In this document: one piece after another, positions 1-26,785 of the stretch | How the letters are laid out: every line of letters starts with the position of its first letter | How positions within the stretch are numbered: position 1 is the first letter of the stretch | NCBI GenBank assembly: GCA_035771165.1 | Contig: JAWNZC010000338.1 | Span: forward strand, 1,240,001 to 1,304,000 | DNA from: Paragorgia papillata | Taxonomy: Eukaryota; Cnidaria; Anthozoa; Scleralcyonacea; Coralliidae | Direction of reading: 5' to 3' | DNA: 64,000 nucleotides | Translations under genes and position numbers: made by a program | The notes under the pieces: generated by a model | Databases searched by the model: none | Seen by the model: only the letters and a program-made list of their open reading frames with translations | Told to the model about the DNA's origin: nothing

Positions 1-3000
1 TCTTGTTCTTATTCTTTTGTTCTTATACTCTTACTTATGCTTTTCCTCTTGCTCTTGTTCTTATACTCTTGTTCTTATACTCTTGCTTTTGCTTTTGCTC
101 TTGCTCTTGCTCTTGCTCTTGCTCTTGCTCTTGCTCTTGCTCTTGCTCTGGCTCTTGCTCTGGCTCTTGCTCTTGCTCTTGCTCTTGCTCTTGCTCTTGC
201 TCTTGCTCTTGCTTTTGCTCTTGCTCTTGCTCTTGTTCTTATACTTTTGTTCTTATACTCGTACTTATGCTTTTCCTCTTGCTCTTGTTCTTATACTCTT
301 GTTCTTATACTCTTGCTTTTGCTTTTGCTTTTGCTCTTGCTCTTGCTCTTGCTCTTGCTCTTGCTCTTGCTCTTGCTCTTGCTCTTGCTCTTGCTCTTGC
401 TCTTGCTCTTGCTCTTGCTCTTGCTCTTGCTCTTGCTCTTGCTCTTGCTCTTGCTCTTGCTCTTGCTTTTATACTCTTGCTTTTTCTCTTGCTCTTGATC
501 TTGCTCTTGCTTTTGCCCTTGCCCTTGCCCTTGCCCTTGCCCTCGCCCTCGCCCTCGCCCTCGCCCTCGCCCTCGCCCTCGCCCTCGCCCTCGCCCTCGC
601 CCTCGCCCTCGCCCTCGCCCTCGCCCTCGCCCTCGCCCTCGCCCTCGCCCTCGCCCTCGCCCTCGCCCTCGCCCTCGCCCTCGCCCTCGCCCTCGCCCTC
701 GCCCTCGCCCTCGCTCTTGCTCTTGCTTTTGCTTTTGCTCTTGCTCTTGCTCTTGCTCTTGTTCTTATTCTTTTGTTCTTATACTCTTACTTATGCTTTT
801 CCCCTTGCTCTTGTTCTTATACTCTTGTTCTTATACTCTTGCTTTTGCTTTTGCTTTTGCTCTTGCTCTTGCTCTTGCTCTTGCTCTTGCTCTTGCTCTT
901 GCTCTTGCTCTTGCTCTTGCTCTTGCTCTTGCTCTTGCTCTTGCTCTTGCTCTTGCTCTTGCTCTTGCTCTTACTCTTGCTCTTGCTCTTGCTCTTGCTC
1001 TTGCTCTTGCTCATGCTCTTGCTCTTGCTTTTATACTCTTGCTTTTTCTCTTGCTCTTGCTCTTGCTCTTGCTTTTGCCCTTGCCCTTGCCCTTGCCCTT
1101 GCCCTCGCCCTCGCCCTCGCCCTTGCTCTTGCTCTTGCTCTTGCTTTTGATTTTGCTTTTGCTCTTGCTCTTGCTCTTGCTCTTGTTCTTATTCTTTTGT
1201 TCTTATACTCTTACTTATGCTTTTCCTCTTGCTCTTGTTCTTATACTCTTGTTCTTATACTCTTGCTTTTGCTTTTGCTCTTGCTCTTGCTCTTGCTCTT
1301 GCTCTTGCTCATGCTCTTGCTCTTGCTCTGGCTCTTGCTCTGGCTCTTGCTCTTGCTCTTGCTCTTGCTCTTGCTCTTGCTCTTGCTCTTGCTCTTGCTC
1401 TTGCTTTTGCTCTTGCTCTTGCTCTTGTTCTTATACTTTTGTTCTTATACTCTTACTTATGCTTTTCCTCTTGCTCTTGTTCTTATACTCTTGTTCTTAT
1501 ACTCTTGCTTTTGCTTTTGCTTTTGCTCTTGCTCTTGCTCTTGCTCTTGCTCTTGCTCTTGCTCTTGCTCTTGCTCTTGCTCTTGCTCTTGCTCTTGCTC
1601 TTGCTCTTGCTCTTGCTCTTGCTTTTATACTCTTGCTTTTTCTCTTGCTCTTGCTCTTGCTCTTGCTCTTGCTTTTATACTCTTGCTTTTTCTCTTGCTC
1701 TTGCTCTTGCTCTTGCTTTTGCCCTTGCCCTTGCCCTTGCCCTTGCCCTTGCCCTCGCCCTCGCCCTCGCCCTCGCCCTCGCCCTCGCCCTCGCCCTCGC
1801 CCTCGCCCTCGCCCTCGCCCTCGCCCTCGCCCTCGCCCTCGCTCTTGCTCTTGCTCTTGCTTTTGCTTTTGCTCTTGCTCTTGCTCTTGCTCTTGTTCTT
1901 ATTCTTTTGTTCTTATACTCTTACTTATGCTTTTCCCCTTGCTCTTGTTCTTATACTCTTGTTCTTATACTCTTGCTTTTGCTTTTGCTTTTGCTCTTGC
2001 TCTTGCTCTTGCTCTTGCTCTTGCTCTTGCTCTTGCTCTTGCTCTTCCTCTTGCTCTTGCTCTTGCTCTTGCTCTTGCTCTTGCTCTTGCTCTTGCTCTT
2101 GCTCTTGCTCTTGCTCTTGCTCTTGCTCTTGCTCTTGCTCTTGCTCTTGCTCTTGCTCTTGCTCTTGCTCTTGCTCTTGCTCTTGCTCTTGCTCTTGCTC
2201 TTGCTCTTGCTCATGCTCTTGCTCTTGCTTTTATACTCTTGCTTTTTCTCTTGCTCTTGCTCTTGCTCTTGCTTTTGCCCTTGCCCTTGCCCTTGCCCTT
2301 GCCCTTGCCCTTGCCCTTGCCCTTGCCCTTGCCCTCGCCCTCGCCCTCGCCCTTGCTCTTGCTCTTGCTCTTGCTTTTGATTTTGCTTTTGCTCTTGCTC
2401 TTGCTCTTGCTCTTGTTCTTATTCTTTTGTTCTTATACTCTTACTTATGCTTTTCCTCTTGCTCTTGTTCTTATACTCTTGTTCTTATACTCTTGCTTTT
2501 GCTTTTGCTCTTGCTCTTGCTCTTGCTCTTGCTCATGCTCTTGCTCTTGCTCTGGCTCTTGCTCTGGCTCTTGCTCTTGCTCTTGCTCTTGCTCTTGCTC
2601 TTGCTCTTGCTCTTGCTCTTGCTCTTGCTTTTGCTCTTGCTCTTGCTCTTGTTCTTATACTTTTGTTCTTATACTCTTACTTATGCTTTTCCTCTTGCTC
2701 TTGTTCTTATACTCTTGTTCTTATACTCTTGCTTTTGCTTTTGCTTTTGCTCTTGCTCTTGCTCTTGCTCTTGCTCTTGCTCTTGCTCTTGCTCTTGCTC
2801 TTGCTCTTGCTCTTGCTCTTGCTCTTGCTCTTGCTCTTGCTCTTGCTCTTGCTCTTGCTCTTGCTCTTGCTCTTGCTCTTGCTCTTGCTCTTGCTCTTGC
2901 TCTTGCTTTTATACTCTTGCTTTTTCTCTTGCTCTTGCTCTTGCTCTTGCTTTTGCCCTTGCCCTTGCCCTTGCCCTTGCCCTTGCCCTTGCCCTTGCCC

Positions 3001-3480
3001 TTGCCCTTGCCCTTGTCCTTGCCCTTGCCCTTGCCCTTGCCCTCGCCCTCGCCCTCGCCCTTGCTCTTGCTCTTCCTCTTGCTTTTGATTTTGCTTTTGC
3101 TCTTGCTCTTGCTCTTGCTCTTGTTCTTATTCTTTTGTTCTTATACTCTTACTTATGCTTTTCCTCTTGCTCTTGTTCTTATACTCTTGTTCTTATACTC
3201 TTGCTTTTGCTTTTGCTCCTGCTTTTGCTCTTGCTCTTGCTCTTGCTCTTGCTCTGGCTCTTGCTCTGGCTCTTGCTCTTGCTCTTGCTCTTGCTTTTGC
3301 TCTTGCTCTTGCTCTTGTTCTTGTACTTTTGTTCTTTTACTCTTACTTATGCTTTTCCTCTTGCTCTTGTTCTTATACTCTTGTTCTTATACTCTTACTA
3401 CTACTCTTACTTTTACTCTCACTCCCACTCTTGCGCTTACCCTTACTCTGTTTTTTATTCTTCTTTCTCTTCTTCTTGTA
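1..3480. repeat. Higher-order hexanucleotide satellite, (GCTCTT)n with GCCCTT/GCCCTC blocks
   Basis: Almost uninterrupted GCTCTT hexamer (AAGAGC on the other strand). Landmark phrases with ACTTATGCTTTTCC recur near 31, 261, 787, 1211, 1449, 1921, 2441, 2677, 3147 and 3343. Short units of about 200-240 bp carry two CTCTGG variants. Long units of about 420-530 bp carry GCCCTT then GCCCTC tracts, and some end with TTTTGATTTTG. They alternate as short-long-long blocks of about 1.2 kb (31 to 1211 to 2441), so this is a higher-order repeat. Because the unit is 6 nt, most frames stay open and give Ala-Leu, Ser-Cys or Leu-Leu strings; these are not proteins. The array lies in a DOHH intron that begins left of the window and ends at 3662. 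Confidence 0.95.
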
Positions 3481-3662
3481 AGTTCGTCCCCGTATATCCC
3501 TCCCCATGTCTCGGCCCTTCTTTTTTTCTTGAGTGAAAATAGTTTTTTCCTTAAAATCTTTACTGAAAATAGTGAACACAGCTATCTTTTGGCCATTTAT
3601 TGCTACTGTGATAAAAAGCAACCTAGGGTACTATTTAATGTTATTTCTATTGTTTTTAACAG

Positions 3663-18240
<14,578 letters not shown>

Positions 18241-18403
18241 ATGTTAATTATCGAGGACTGTATTTGTTTCAGATAAGCTCAAATTTTATGCGCATACAGT
18301 ATTTATTCAATTATATAGTAGCTAAGCAATGAAATAATAATATGAGAGCATATTTTATCAGTATTATTAAAACTATTTTATATGCATGGTTTTCGAGTGG
18401 TTA

Positions 18404-19121
18404 GGCCACACCAATTTTATTTTGTGTTTTACGGGCCCGCCGACGCTAAAAATCCGGAAAACAGAATAAAAATAAAATTGAAAATTTATCCTTTTAATTT
18501 TAAAATAAAAGAATAAATAAGTCAAGAATCCGAAATAACAAAAATCAATGGTTTTGTTCTTGCCGAAGCTCACTTTTTATGACTGAAATGACTTGTCAAA
18601 ACACGCTTAATTGCTGAGGTTTTGCACTTTTGGTTTTAATAATATTGTTTGGATCGTGTTTTGAGTAATATTCATGAACCGGAACCCGGCAGACTTTAGT
18701 AGGCAAAACTTTAGGCTCCAGTCCTCTAATATGGAATTATGGGCATGCGCAAAACATGGCCGATTCGCAAGACGCTCTCACATGTGCTTTCAAGTTACAG
18801 CTCGCTCTTTATGTAAATATATTGGATGTGCCGTGATGGCGGGCCTACCAGATTGTGCGTGGTTCTCTTTGTTTAATACTACATTCACAGATCCTGTAAA
18901 CACTGCAGAATTTGTCTTGCTAAGGCAATGGCTAATCTATTATATCAATACATTGTACTATGTTGCTTTATAAATCCTTTCTTGTGATATATAGATTTCT
19001 TGTGATAAATTTGAACATTCCTGAATCATCAATATAATTTTATTTTTATTTTTTTCCCCTCCTCCGATCCTGAAAAAAGAGGATTTCTGCCCGCAAAACA
19101 CAAAATAAAATTGGTGTGGCC
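18404..19121. mobile_element. 718-bp Harbinger-like element, GGCCACACCAATTTTATTTTG termini, TTA TSD
   Basis: Termini are inverted copies over about 33 bp, up to GTTTT.CGGGC. TTA duplicated at 18401-18403 and 19122-19124. The interior has no transposase. It is the first element after the DOHH stop, at a distance of 160 bp. Confidence 0.78.
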
Positions 19122-19124
19122 TTA

Positions 19125-20546
19125 GTGCAGAGAATGTCACGACGTGTTGGGTTCGGTAAGGCGTAGAGTCTAGGAGCGGTGCATGGTTTATGTAGTGGAA
19201 ATTCAGTTCGAAATAAACTCTCTTATTTGAAAGAACGATAGATATATTATACAAATTGGCGTTTACAACTTTTCTATATCTCACTTCGTTCTTGAGATAT
19301 TAAGATTTGTTTGATATGGAGATGTTCCTCACTTTGACGTCCCACTGTATATTGACTTACTAAAAAGCCTGTCTATATTTATGGATTACGTAACAAAATT
19401 AAAAAACTATTTATCCTGAACAAGGACCGGCCTGAATTTTGCATTTCGGTTTTTGTTTACATGAGGCCGGCCTTGAAATGATATAGGTTTGGTTCCGTGT
19501 TGCTTCAAGATTTTTGTAAATTGTTTTTCTACTAATTTTCTTTAGTCTTTCGATATATACATAGCTTAGATTATTTGCAGGTTTAAACAGAAAGCAATCT
19601 CAACGAGAAAGAGACGAACTGAACTACAGTCATTCACGTGTTCGAGCATGGATAGTAAAAAGACTGGATAGGAAACTTGATGGCGTGAGCACAACAACCT
19701 GGTTGAAATTGACAAGTTTAAAAATCTCCTTACTATTCAAAGTTTCGGATTAATACAGCTTGAAATGATAATCGAACTGCCTGTAAATACAGCAAAGCCA
19801 CAATACGATAGAATGTCCGTCTATTCTTACTCATTTTAAAAGAAAATATCAAGGTTTACTAGCTTAAAAATGCATCGCAAATTCCGAGCAAAACAAAGTA
19901 CTATTTTGCGACGCCAGTTTCTTTGAAACAACACAGAAAACATCAAAACGAAGATCAACAACGTTTACTTCGAACACTCGATTGTGGCTCAGGCAGGTTT
20001 GTAAGTTGATAAAATCATTCGAAACGTCAACATAGTCATCTGAATGTGAGAATATAAAGAATTTGAAGAAAAGTTCACTTAAAAACCTCAGTAAAACAAG
20101 TAGACCTTATTCAAAAATGGCCGCCGAATTATAGAATTCTTTTATGTGCATATAAATTAGCCCTTATGACCTCGTTTTAAAGTAAAAATTATTTTGAATT
20201 TCACACATGAAAATGAGTTCATAAGGGCTAATTTGTATGTATATAAAAGGTCTATTCGTGACATCACACTTTTCAACTAGGCCAACAGTTTTTGCAAACT
20301 GAGTAAATGCGATTTAACCAATTAAAAGGCTCAAAACGCCCCACATGACTATTCGTTTCCTATCCAGTCCTTTTACAATCTATGGTTCGAGGGGTCGCAT
20401 GTCCGAGGGATGAGATCCCGGTACAATACATATCGTCATCTTCCTTCCTTCGTAATAACTTTTTTTAACAGTCTTTTCCGTAATCACAAATGTCTTTGCG
20501 GGCCAACACAACAAACAAATATGTACAATTGTGTCTACTAGTGTCA
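19125..20546. other. Intergenic DNA with an inverted-repeat pair
   Basis: No gene seen. GGATAGTAAAAAGACTGGAT (about 19650) recurs inverted at 20350, bounding about 0.73 kb. Inside, 20098-20250 is a shorter palindrome with TAGACCTTAT...ATATAAAAGGTCTA and ATTAGCCCTTATGA arms. Confidence 0.55.
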
Positions 20547-21460
20547 TTAATAGTAATAGTCTGGAGCTGTAATCAAACGTCCTCTGGTTGATCTTCTTTC
20601 CGTTGGGTCACTGGAATGTTGCAGGTTTGGGGGAACCACTATAGTTTGCTTGCATGCAGTTGAGCATAACTCCTGTGGTAGCTCATCTTTACTTGGTGGT
20701 AAGTCTTCCGGATAATCAGGACATACAGGTGGTTCAATATTCGTATACTTGTCTTTGTCGTCTGCTCTTTCCGCTAAATGCTTTCTGTTTCGTCTGTACA
20801 ATTTGCCTTGACACTCCACTTCATAGGATCGTGAGCCGACTTTCTTGGTGCACACTCCTTTTCTCCATGTCTTGTCATCTGTGAAATGTTTGGTTCTGAT
20901 TCGGACAACGTCTCCTTGTTTGAGTTCCAGCAGTTGCTTGGCACCTCGATTGTAGTAGTAAGCTTGTTTCATTCTCTTGTTGGTTAGCCGCACTTTAACG
21001 TTGCTCGGAAGTTTTGGTTTCAACAGTTTTGCTGACGTTGGAAGAAGGGTTCTCGTCGTTCTTCATATCAGTCTCTGATCTGAAAAGGTGATGAATTAAG
21101 TCCTTCGGTTGGCGTGTTCTTCCAATCAAGTAGCGCAAGGTAGGGATCTCGATTATCTGCTTGCGCCTTCTTTAAAATCCTCTTTGCTGTTTTTTATCGA
21201 GTTCCCCACTTTTCCACTAGATTGTGCATAGTGTGGCGAGGATGTGACGTGCTTGAACTCCCACTCTGTGGCAAAGTTTTGAAAACGTGTGGAGGTAAAC
21301 TGAGGGCCATTGTCGCTTCTAACCTCCTCTGGAATGCCATGTCTTGCGAACTGTGAGTGACTTCATGCTCGTGACGATTGCTGTTGGTTTGATTAAAGAT
21401 GTTGAATTCAAAGAAATATGAATAGTCGTCTACCATGATGACGTATAATCTTTTCTTTCT
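20547..21460 (-). pseudogene. Ty3/gypsy retrotransposon integrase, 3' end of pol, decayed
   Basis: From 21023 to 20547 one ORF (about 158 codons) begins KPKLPSNVKVRLTNKRMKQA. It carries the basic YYNRGAK, GDVVRIR and RSYEVECQGKLYRRNRKHL segments typical of the C-terminal end of Ty3/gypsy integrases. Upstream, about 21440-21190 in shifted frames, are fragments of the catalytic core: GIPEEVRSDNGPQF with its catalytic Asp, and HYAQSSGK. The frame changes within the core, at about 21340 and 21190. No reverse transcriptase, gag or LTR is nearby, so this is a 5'-truncated relic. Confidence 0.75.
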
Positions 21461-21734
21461 AGCGTAGGTTCACTGCTACTCTTGACCAGGGCCTATCAGC
21501 GGATAGTAACTCCTGCGATAGCCAATGAAATTCAAGGATTTGTGAAAGAAACTTGTAAATTTATACTAATGTTTGTTAGATAGTTTTATACAACACCTTC
21601 AGTAAAACAAGCAATCTGATTGGATAAGAGCTATATGTTACTACAGTATAGATCACAGATGACGTCATGAAGTCGCAAAACTGTTGGTTGTATTTACATT
21701 TTTTCACTTTTTTGGCTGTTTTTTTGCAATTCTC

Positions 21735-21942
21735 ATGAGTAAAATGGATGAAAACTTACAATAATTAATACCGGACTGGTGCAATGACGATTTTGATTTA
21801 AAATTGGCACAAAAAGTAGACGAGTATGAACAGAAAAGCCGTTTCGTTAGCGTCAGTGACATGGATGTCGACAAAATTTTGACAAATTCGCATTCAAAAT
21901 CCACGATACGACACACCAAGTGGGTTATCAAACTCTTTGAAG
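21735..21942 (+). pseudogene. Crypton-like tyrosine recombinase gene, first exon
   Basis: Encodes ...PDWCNDDFDLKLAQKVDEYE and later STIRHTKWVIKLFE, then donor GTGAGA at 21943. An ATG at 21735 would start it, but an in-frame TAA at 21762 follows, so either the start is elsewhere or the copy is dead. The family is DUF3504-type (KIAA1958/QRICH1-related), derived from Crypton recombinases. Confidence 0.6.
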
Positions 21943-22017
21943 GTGAGAGAAATTTTATTTCTAATATGTAGTTGTTGTTTTTGAATAAAGTTACTAAACT
22001 TAAAATTAATATTGCAG

Positions 22018-22524
22018 ACTGGCGACAAGAGCGAAAAATGCCAGCACCTTTGATGGAAATGTACATGTCGGACAACGACTTAGGGGGCTTTCCATTTACA
22101 CGGTTAGACTGGTCAGTCCGGTTAAATGGAACACGATTCGTTTGAGACATGGGATGGTCTGACTGGAAAATTTGGTCCTAATCAAAAGCAAGTCCATTCT
22201 GGCCGGACTGATCGGTCTAACCTTGTCAATTGGAAAGCGCCCTTAGACTCGGCTTTAGCAAAGTTCTATCTTGAAGCGAGAACCAGCAAAGGAGAACAAT
22301 ACAGCCGTTCAGCCCTACTGGGATTTCGAAACTCAATTGAACGACACCTTAACAACAACGGCAGAGCTGTAAAGATAAGCAAAAATCCTGCCTTTATCAA
22401 AAGCAACAAGATGCTTGACGCAAAGCCAAGAATAAATCGCCGCGAGGGAAAAGAGAACGTAAAACACAAACCAGCAATAGAATTGACTGACCTGGTGAAA
22501 ATTGAGTCCTCTATAACTTTATGA
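22018..22524 (+). pseudogene. Crypton-like recombinase, exon interrupted by a MITE
   Basis: Acceptor ATTGCAG, then DWRQERKMPAPLMEMYMSDN. The frame is broken by the 160-bp MITE at 22083-22242 and resumes at 22246 with DSALAKFYLEAR, YSRSALLGFRNSIERHL and ENVKHKPAIELTDLV, a strongly conserved stretch of this family. It stops where a second, 2.4-kb insertion begins. Confidence 0.7.
22083..22242. mobile_element. 160-bp Harbinger-like MITE inside a Crypton-like exon, TTA TSD
   Basis: GGGGGCTTTCCATTTACACGG pairs with the complement of ..AATTGGAAAGCGCCC. TTA occurs at 22080-22082 and 22243-22245. Removing the element and one TTA restores ...SDNDL-DSALAKF in frame, so both ends are certain. Confidence 0.88.
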
Positions 22525-24985
22525 ACATGCAGGCATAAAAGGCGCCAAAATCGCCGGGATAAACGTGCGCGTTCCGCCATGTTGGACGAGCGGCAAATGT
22601 GGGAGTTTGGTGACTAATACCGATCTTGTCCGAGTCGTCGAATTTGAAGCCCTCGGATGACGATCGTATTTACCCGGAGAAAAATTGAGTGTTAGAAATG
22701 AACAGAGCTTGTCTAAAGCTTCATTGTGATACGAAACACGCTATGTTTTCTTCAAATGGCTTCTTTGTAGGAAGCGTCAAACTTTATGGATTTTCGAAGA
22801 ATAGGATGCTACTCAAAAAAAGGAAATTTTGAGGCTTGTTTTATTTTTTTAACAGTATTATCCTTGGGTGGAATTCCTCGTTCAACTGATGCCTGGAGTT
22901 TTGGTCTCAAATCTGTTCTTTTTTGTTTTGGAAGTTTAAGCTTAGATTTTCGATTATTTGGGAATTTCAACGAGGCATCTCAGGTCAACAACGTGCGTTT
23001 GGACTTATGCATGGACATAAAATACATTAAGAAGCGAAGGGAATATTCACATTATTTGACATTTCAAAGTTTGTACTTTGTCTAATGGAGGTGATTAGTA
23101 TGGTCGACAAATTTAGGCTTAAGGATGTGCCAGTCAGTGCCTTAATACAAAGACAAGAGGTAGCGAAATTTTATAATGTAAGGAATGTAAACAGTCGAAA
23201 TTATTTGCTATTTGTAGCATGGTGCTAGAGTCTTGATAATTTTAATATATTTTAAATATTTTCTAATTGTTTCTTTGAGAAATCCACAATAATAGGTTGA
23301 AAAAAAACAATATTGGGTTCATTTTAATTGTATGTATCTAGCAGCCTGGCACTGACATCAGGATGTGTATTTTTTTTGTTCTGGTTTAAATAGTATATGT
23401 CTTTAATAACATTTACAGTGTGACCTTATAACAGTCTGGAAAATGTCTACTTGATGTCTTTGCCAGATTACCTTAAATCATTTGTTGTGTACTACAGATA
23501 TATTTTAACAGCACTGGTTTAATGAAGTCAATGGTACAGTCAAAACTAGTGTGGTTTTTGCAAATAAATTCTAGTTGCTGAAGATTGAAATCATATTTTA
23601 CTGTCACATGTATATATAAATCAATTTGCATGCACACAAATGCTATTTTGGCCTGCTTTTACAGTTATTGGCATGATCAGTCTAATCGTCAAATATTATA
23701 ATTATGCTAGCCTTTACAGTAGCTGATGGTAACAACGAATGATGGTACATTGATAGATGCATCAACATGTCACAATCTATTTTTCTGGTTCTCGTTGATA
23801 GTAATTCCTGGTTTATTAACTACATGTACATGGACTTGGCTGCAGAGCCACACTATTAATGACTTTGTTGATTTTTTCCCCATTAATAACATGTACAGCA
23901 TCAATATGAGCCTGGCTATATGGACATTATTAATACGAGCCTGGCTGCATGTACATAATATACAGTATCAATATGAGTCTGGCCACATGGACAGTATTAA
24001 TACGAGCCCGGCTACATGTACATATACAGTATCAATATGAGTCTGGCTTCAGATACCTACATTGGACATGTTGACATAGGCCCAGGCCACTATTACTTCA
24101 TGTTTTAGTTGCTTCTAAGCCCATGTTTATACCAGTAATGCTATTAAAATTGACAGACCCCTCTATTACAATACTGAATTTCCTTGCTAATATTTGGGCT
24201 GGCCTACTGAGTTAGCTGGCATCTCATTCATGAGCGAGGTTAACCGGGACAGAAATTTCCCACATGAACTGGTTACATGGTTTTATTATCACAAAAAATA
24301 CTAGTGTTAGATGTGTATAGCCATTGTTGATGAAAATTTCTTTTTATTATGAACCAATGTTTTAATCAAAAACTGACAGTATGTTGTAAATGTTAAGTTA
24401 CTAAATGTATGTACTGTTTAAGAGTTTATTGGAAAAAAAAGTGGGTTTTTTTATATTTCGCGCTGTAAGCAGGATAGTTTTTCCGCAAACACAAATTTTA
24501 AAGCCAAACTGCCTGGTATCATTTTAGCCCATACTGTTGTTCATATTTCTAACACTTTAATCAAAACTTATACTCTTAGTTAGACCTCTTAGTTAGACTA
24601 TAGATAAAAGCTATACAAGCACTCGGTCAATGCAGTTGTTTCATCGTTTGACTTTAGAAATTTCCCCACCAAACTTCAAATCAAAATATATAAAGAATGC
24701 ATAAAACAAAACAAAACATAGAGTTTGAAGCTACACTGTAGAGGTTTTACTGAGCAATTTAATCTGTATTTACTAGCCAAACGTCTCTGAAATCATAGAT
24801 ACCTTTGTACACCTCAACTCATTTTCAATAAAATGTAATTCATGCTACTGCAACTAGAAAGAAACGTTACATCGCTCTTTTCGCGAAAAAGAAGCCGCCA
24901 TCTTTTTTTCTATTTTGGTGCGCGCTTCCGCTGGCCAATAGTAACGTCAACTGTTGAATCCCGGCGATTTTTGGCCCTTTCGTGC
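22525..24985. mobile_element. About 2.4-kb insertion in the Crypton-like gene
   Basis: Imperfect inverted ends contain GGCGCCAAAATCGCCGGGAT (left) and ATCCCGGCGATTTTTGGCC (right). The interior has no recognisable transposase. It has a tandem repeat of about 65 bp at 23890-24047 (TCAATATGAG at 23901, 23968, 24032, with half-unit AATACGAGCC) and AT-rich DNA. TSD and exact ends were not resolved. Confidence 0.6.
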
Positions 24986-24987
24986 CC

Positions 24988-25869
24988 GGCGTGATGGATA
25001 CCCCAAACGGTCTACTAAGGAAAGTGTGGTTTTACACCTCTTTGTATTGGTGTCGTCGCGGTTGTGAAGGTCAAAGAGAACTGACAAGATGGAGTTTCGA
25101 CTTCAAGCAAGACGCCGACGGTCGCATGTATGCTGCAATGACCCATGAAGAGTGCACAAAGAACCACCAAGGCGGAGAAAACAGTAAACCATCCAGTGAA
25201 AAAGAGACCAAGCTGTACAGCACTGGCAGCAGTTCTGATGCATTTTCCTGTCTGAAACGGTACACCGAGAAGCTAAACCCCTCGTGTAATGCGTTTTTCC
25301 AACGGCCCAGATCAAATATAAACAAGTTCGAAGATGCAGTCTGGTATGAAAACAAGCCTTTGGGAGTCAACTCTCTCTCAAAAATGATGAAGTGCATATC
25401 AAGTGGCTGTGATCTGTCCCAGGATTACACGAATCACTCAGTCAGAGCCACCGCCATCAACTTGTGGTCCGATGCAGACATTCCCGATCGACATATCACC
25501 TTCGTCTCCAGCCACAGCAACGAGCAAAGCCTGGCACACCACAGCAGAACGCCATCTGCCCCACAACTTCAGAAGTTTTCCGACACAATTTCTGTTGCAC
25601 TCCATGGAAATATTGTTCAGCCATATCGATCAGGAAGATCTGAGCCGCTATCAAGTGTATTTCCTCAAAATAACCAGCTGTCAAGTGCCTCCAGTTCCAA
25701 CGTGCTCACAAGAACATGGTTGCCGTCACGAGTGCTTCGTCGACAAAGAATGCTTTTCCAGCCGGATTTTTTAACGCCTGTACCATCGGAAGTGTGCAAG
25801 TGTACATGGGGCAACAAGATCCAGAGCAGAATAGACAATCTATTGTTTAAAAAACGTCTGCCAATATGA
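24988..25869 (+). pseudogene. Crypton-like tyrosine recombinase, catalytic C-terminal part
   Basis: Continues the interrupted gene: DTPNGLLRKVWFYTSLYWC, RRGCEGQRELT, KNHQGG, then YENKPLGVNSLSKMMK and YTNHSVRATAINLWS. The HSVRATA box holds the H-x-x-R of tyrosine recombinases. The following box reads FVSSHSNEQSLAHHS where the family normally has a GH box and a Tyr after SLAH. The catalytic Tyr thus appears to be His, and this copy should be inactive. The ORF then runs on to 25869 without recognisable domains. Confidence 0.68.
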
Positions 25870-26165
25870 AGCTTGGAATCAATGAACTTATCGAACTGTA
25901 AATATCGATTTGAAGTTCTTGTTATTCGCATAAATTATGCATGACGCGCGACCTGAACTATTTATATAGCCAATCAGAATAGCCGTCTTTCTTTTTGTTA
26001 ACCAATCAGCCTTCTTTATTTGTATAGATCATTTATGACGTAATTAAACGATTTTTATCTGTTGTCGAAATTTTTTACCCCGTAATTTCCCTCTCTTCAA
26101 AAGCCCTGGCCACTTGACGATTTAAGAATCTTAAACTTCGTATAATTTAAGATTTGATGTATAAA
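25870..26165. other. Short intergenic stretch
   Basis: AT-rich with two CCAATCAG motifs (about 25970 and 26005). Nothing coding recognised. Confidence 0.5.
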
Positions 26166-26351
26166 ACAAATAGATTACATTTTTCCGTGCGTGTGTACTG
26201 TAATAGATCACAGAAGACGTCACAGCGTGTAAAGAACAACAGTCACGCCACTCGACTGCGTCTCGTGTCGTACTTTTTTGTTCTTTACACGGTGTGACGT
26301 CATCTGTGATCTATTACAGTACACACACACGGAAAAATGTAATCTATTTGT
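26166..26351. mobile_element. 186-bp palindromic MITE with TGACGTCA-type arms, second copy
   Basis: Same length and design as 7099-7284. Starts ACAAATAGATTACATTTTTC and ends with its complement; arms hold AGACGTCACA and TGTGACGTCATC. Flanks are TAAA on both sides, a 4-bp TSD. Confidence 0.78.
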
Positions 26352-26785
26352 TAAATAGTTACTGCAACATTGTCACAACATCGTTAAAGCCCATTTCGGC
26401 AACCGCAACTTTTGTTATTATCAGGCGATTGCTGACACGGTTATAGTTAAATAGAGAAAAAAACAATCGTAGTAAATAAGAAATGAACTCAGTTGTGGTT
26501 GATCATGACGTTCGTTGATCATGCAGAAAGGCATATATTTCAGTAAGTATATAAGGTATATAGATAAGCGAGAGCAATAGCGTTCTAAAGATAGATCGAG
26601 TGACTGTGAATGTAATGATTCAATGAAAGATAGATACAAATATCAAAGCCCAGCAAAAAAACACGAAGTAGAGGCATTTTCGATAATAATGTAATAAAAG
26701 ATCTAACGTTTCGTTGCTACACGCAACATCATCAGAGTGATCACCAAGTGATCACCTCCGACAAAAGTTCAAAACACTTAGAACT
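26352..26785. other. Intergenic, retrotransposon leader region
   Basis: No gene. Contains CTAACGTTTCGTTGCTACACG (about 26702), a motif that recurs near 29950 and in variant form (CGAAACGTTAGAC) at 31275 and 31362, so it is part of a dispersed family. Confidence 0.5.

Noticed and set aside
3..3536. Very long ORFs (up to 1177 codons) in several frames over the left 3.5 kb
   Set aside because: The hexamer repeat has no stop in most frames; the translations are two-residue strings. It is satellite DNA in an intron.
22786..24040. ORFs of about 100 codons inside the 2.4-kb insertion
   Set aside because: No domain, AT-driven composition; one crosses the 65-bp tandem repeat.
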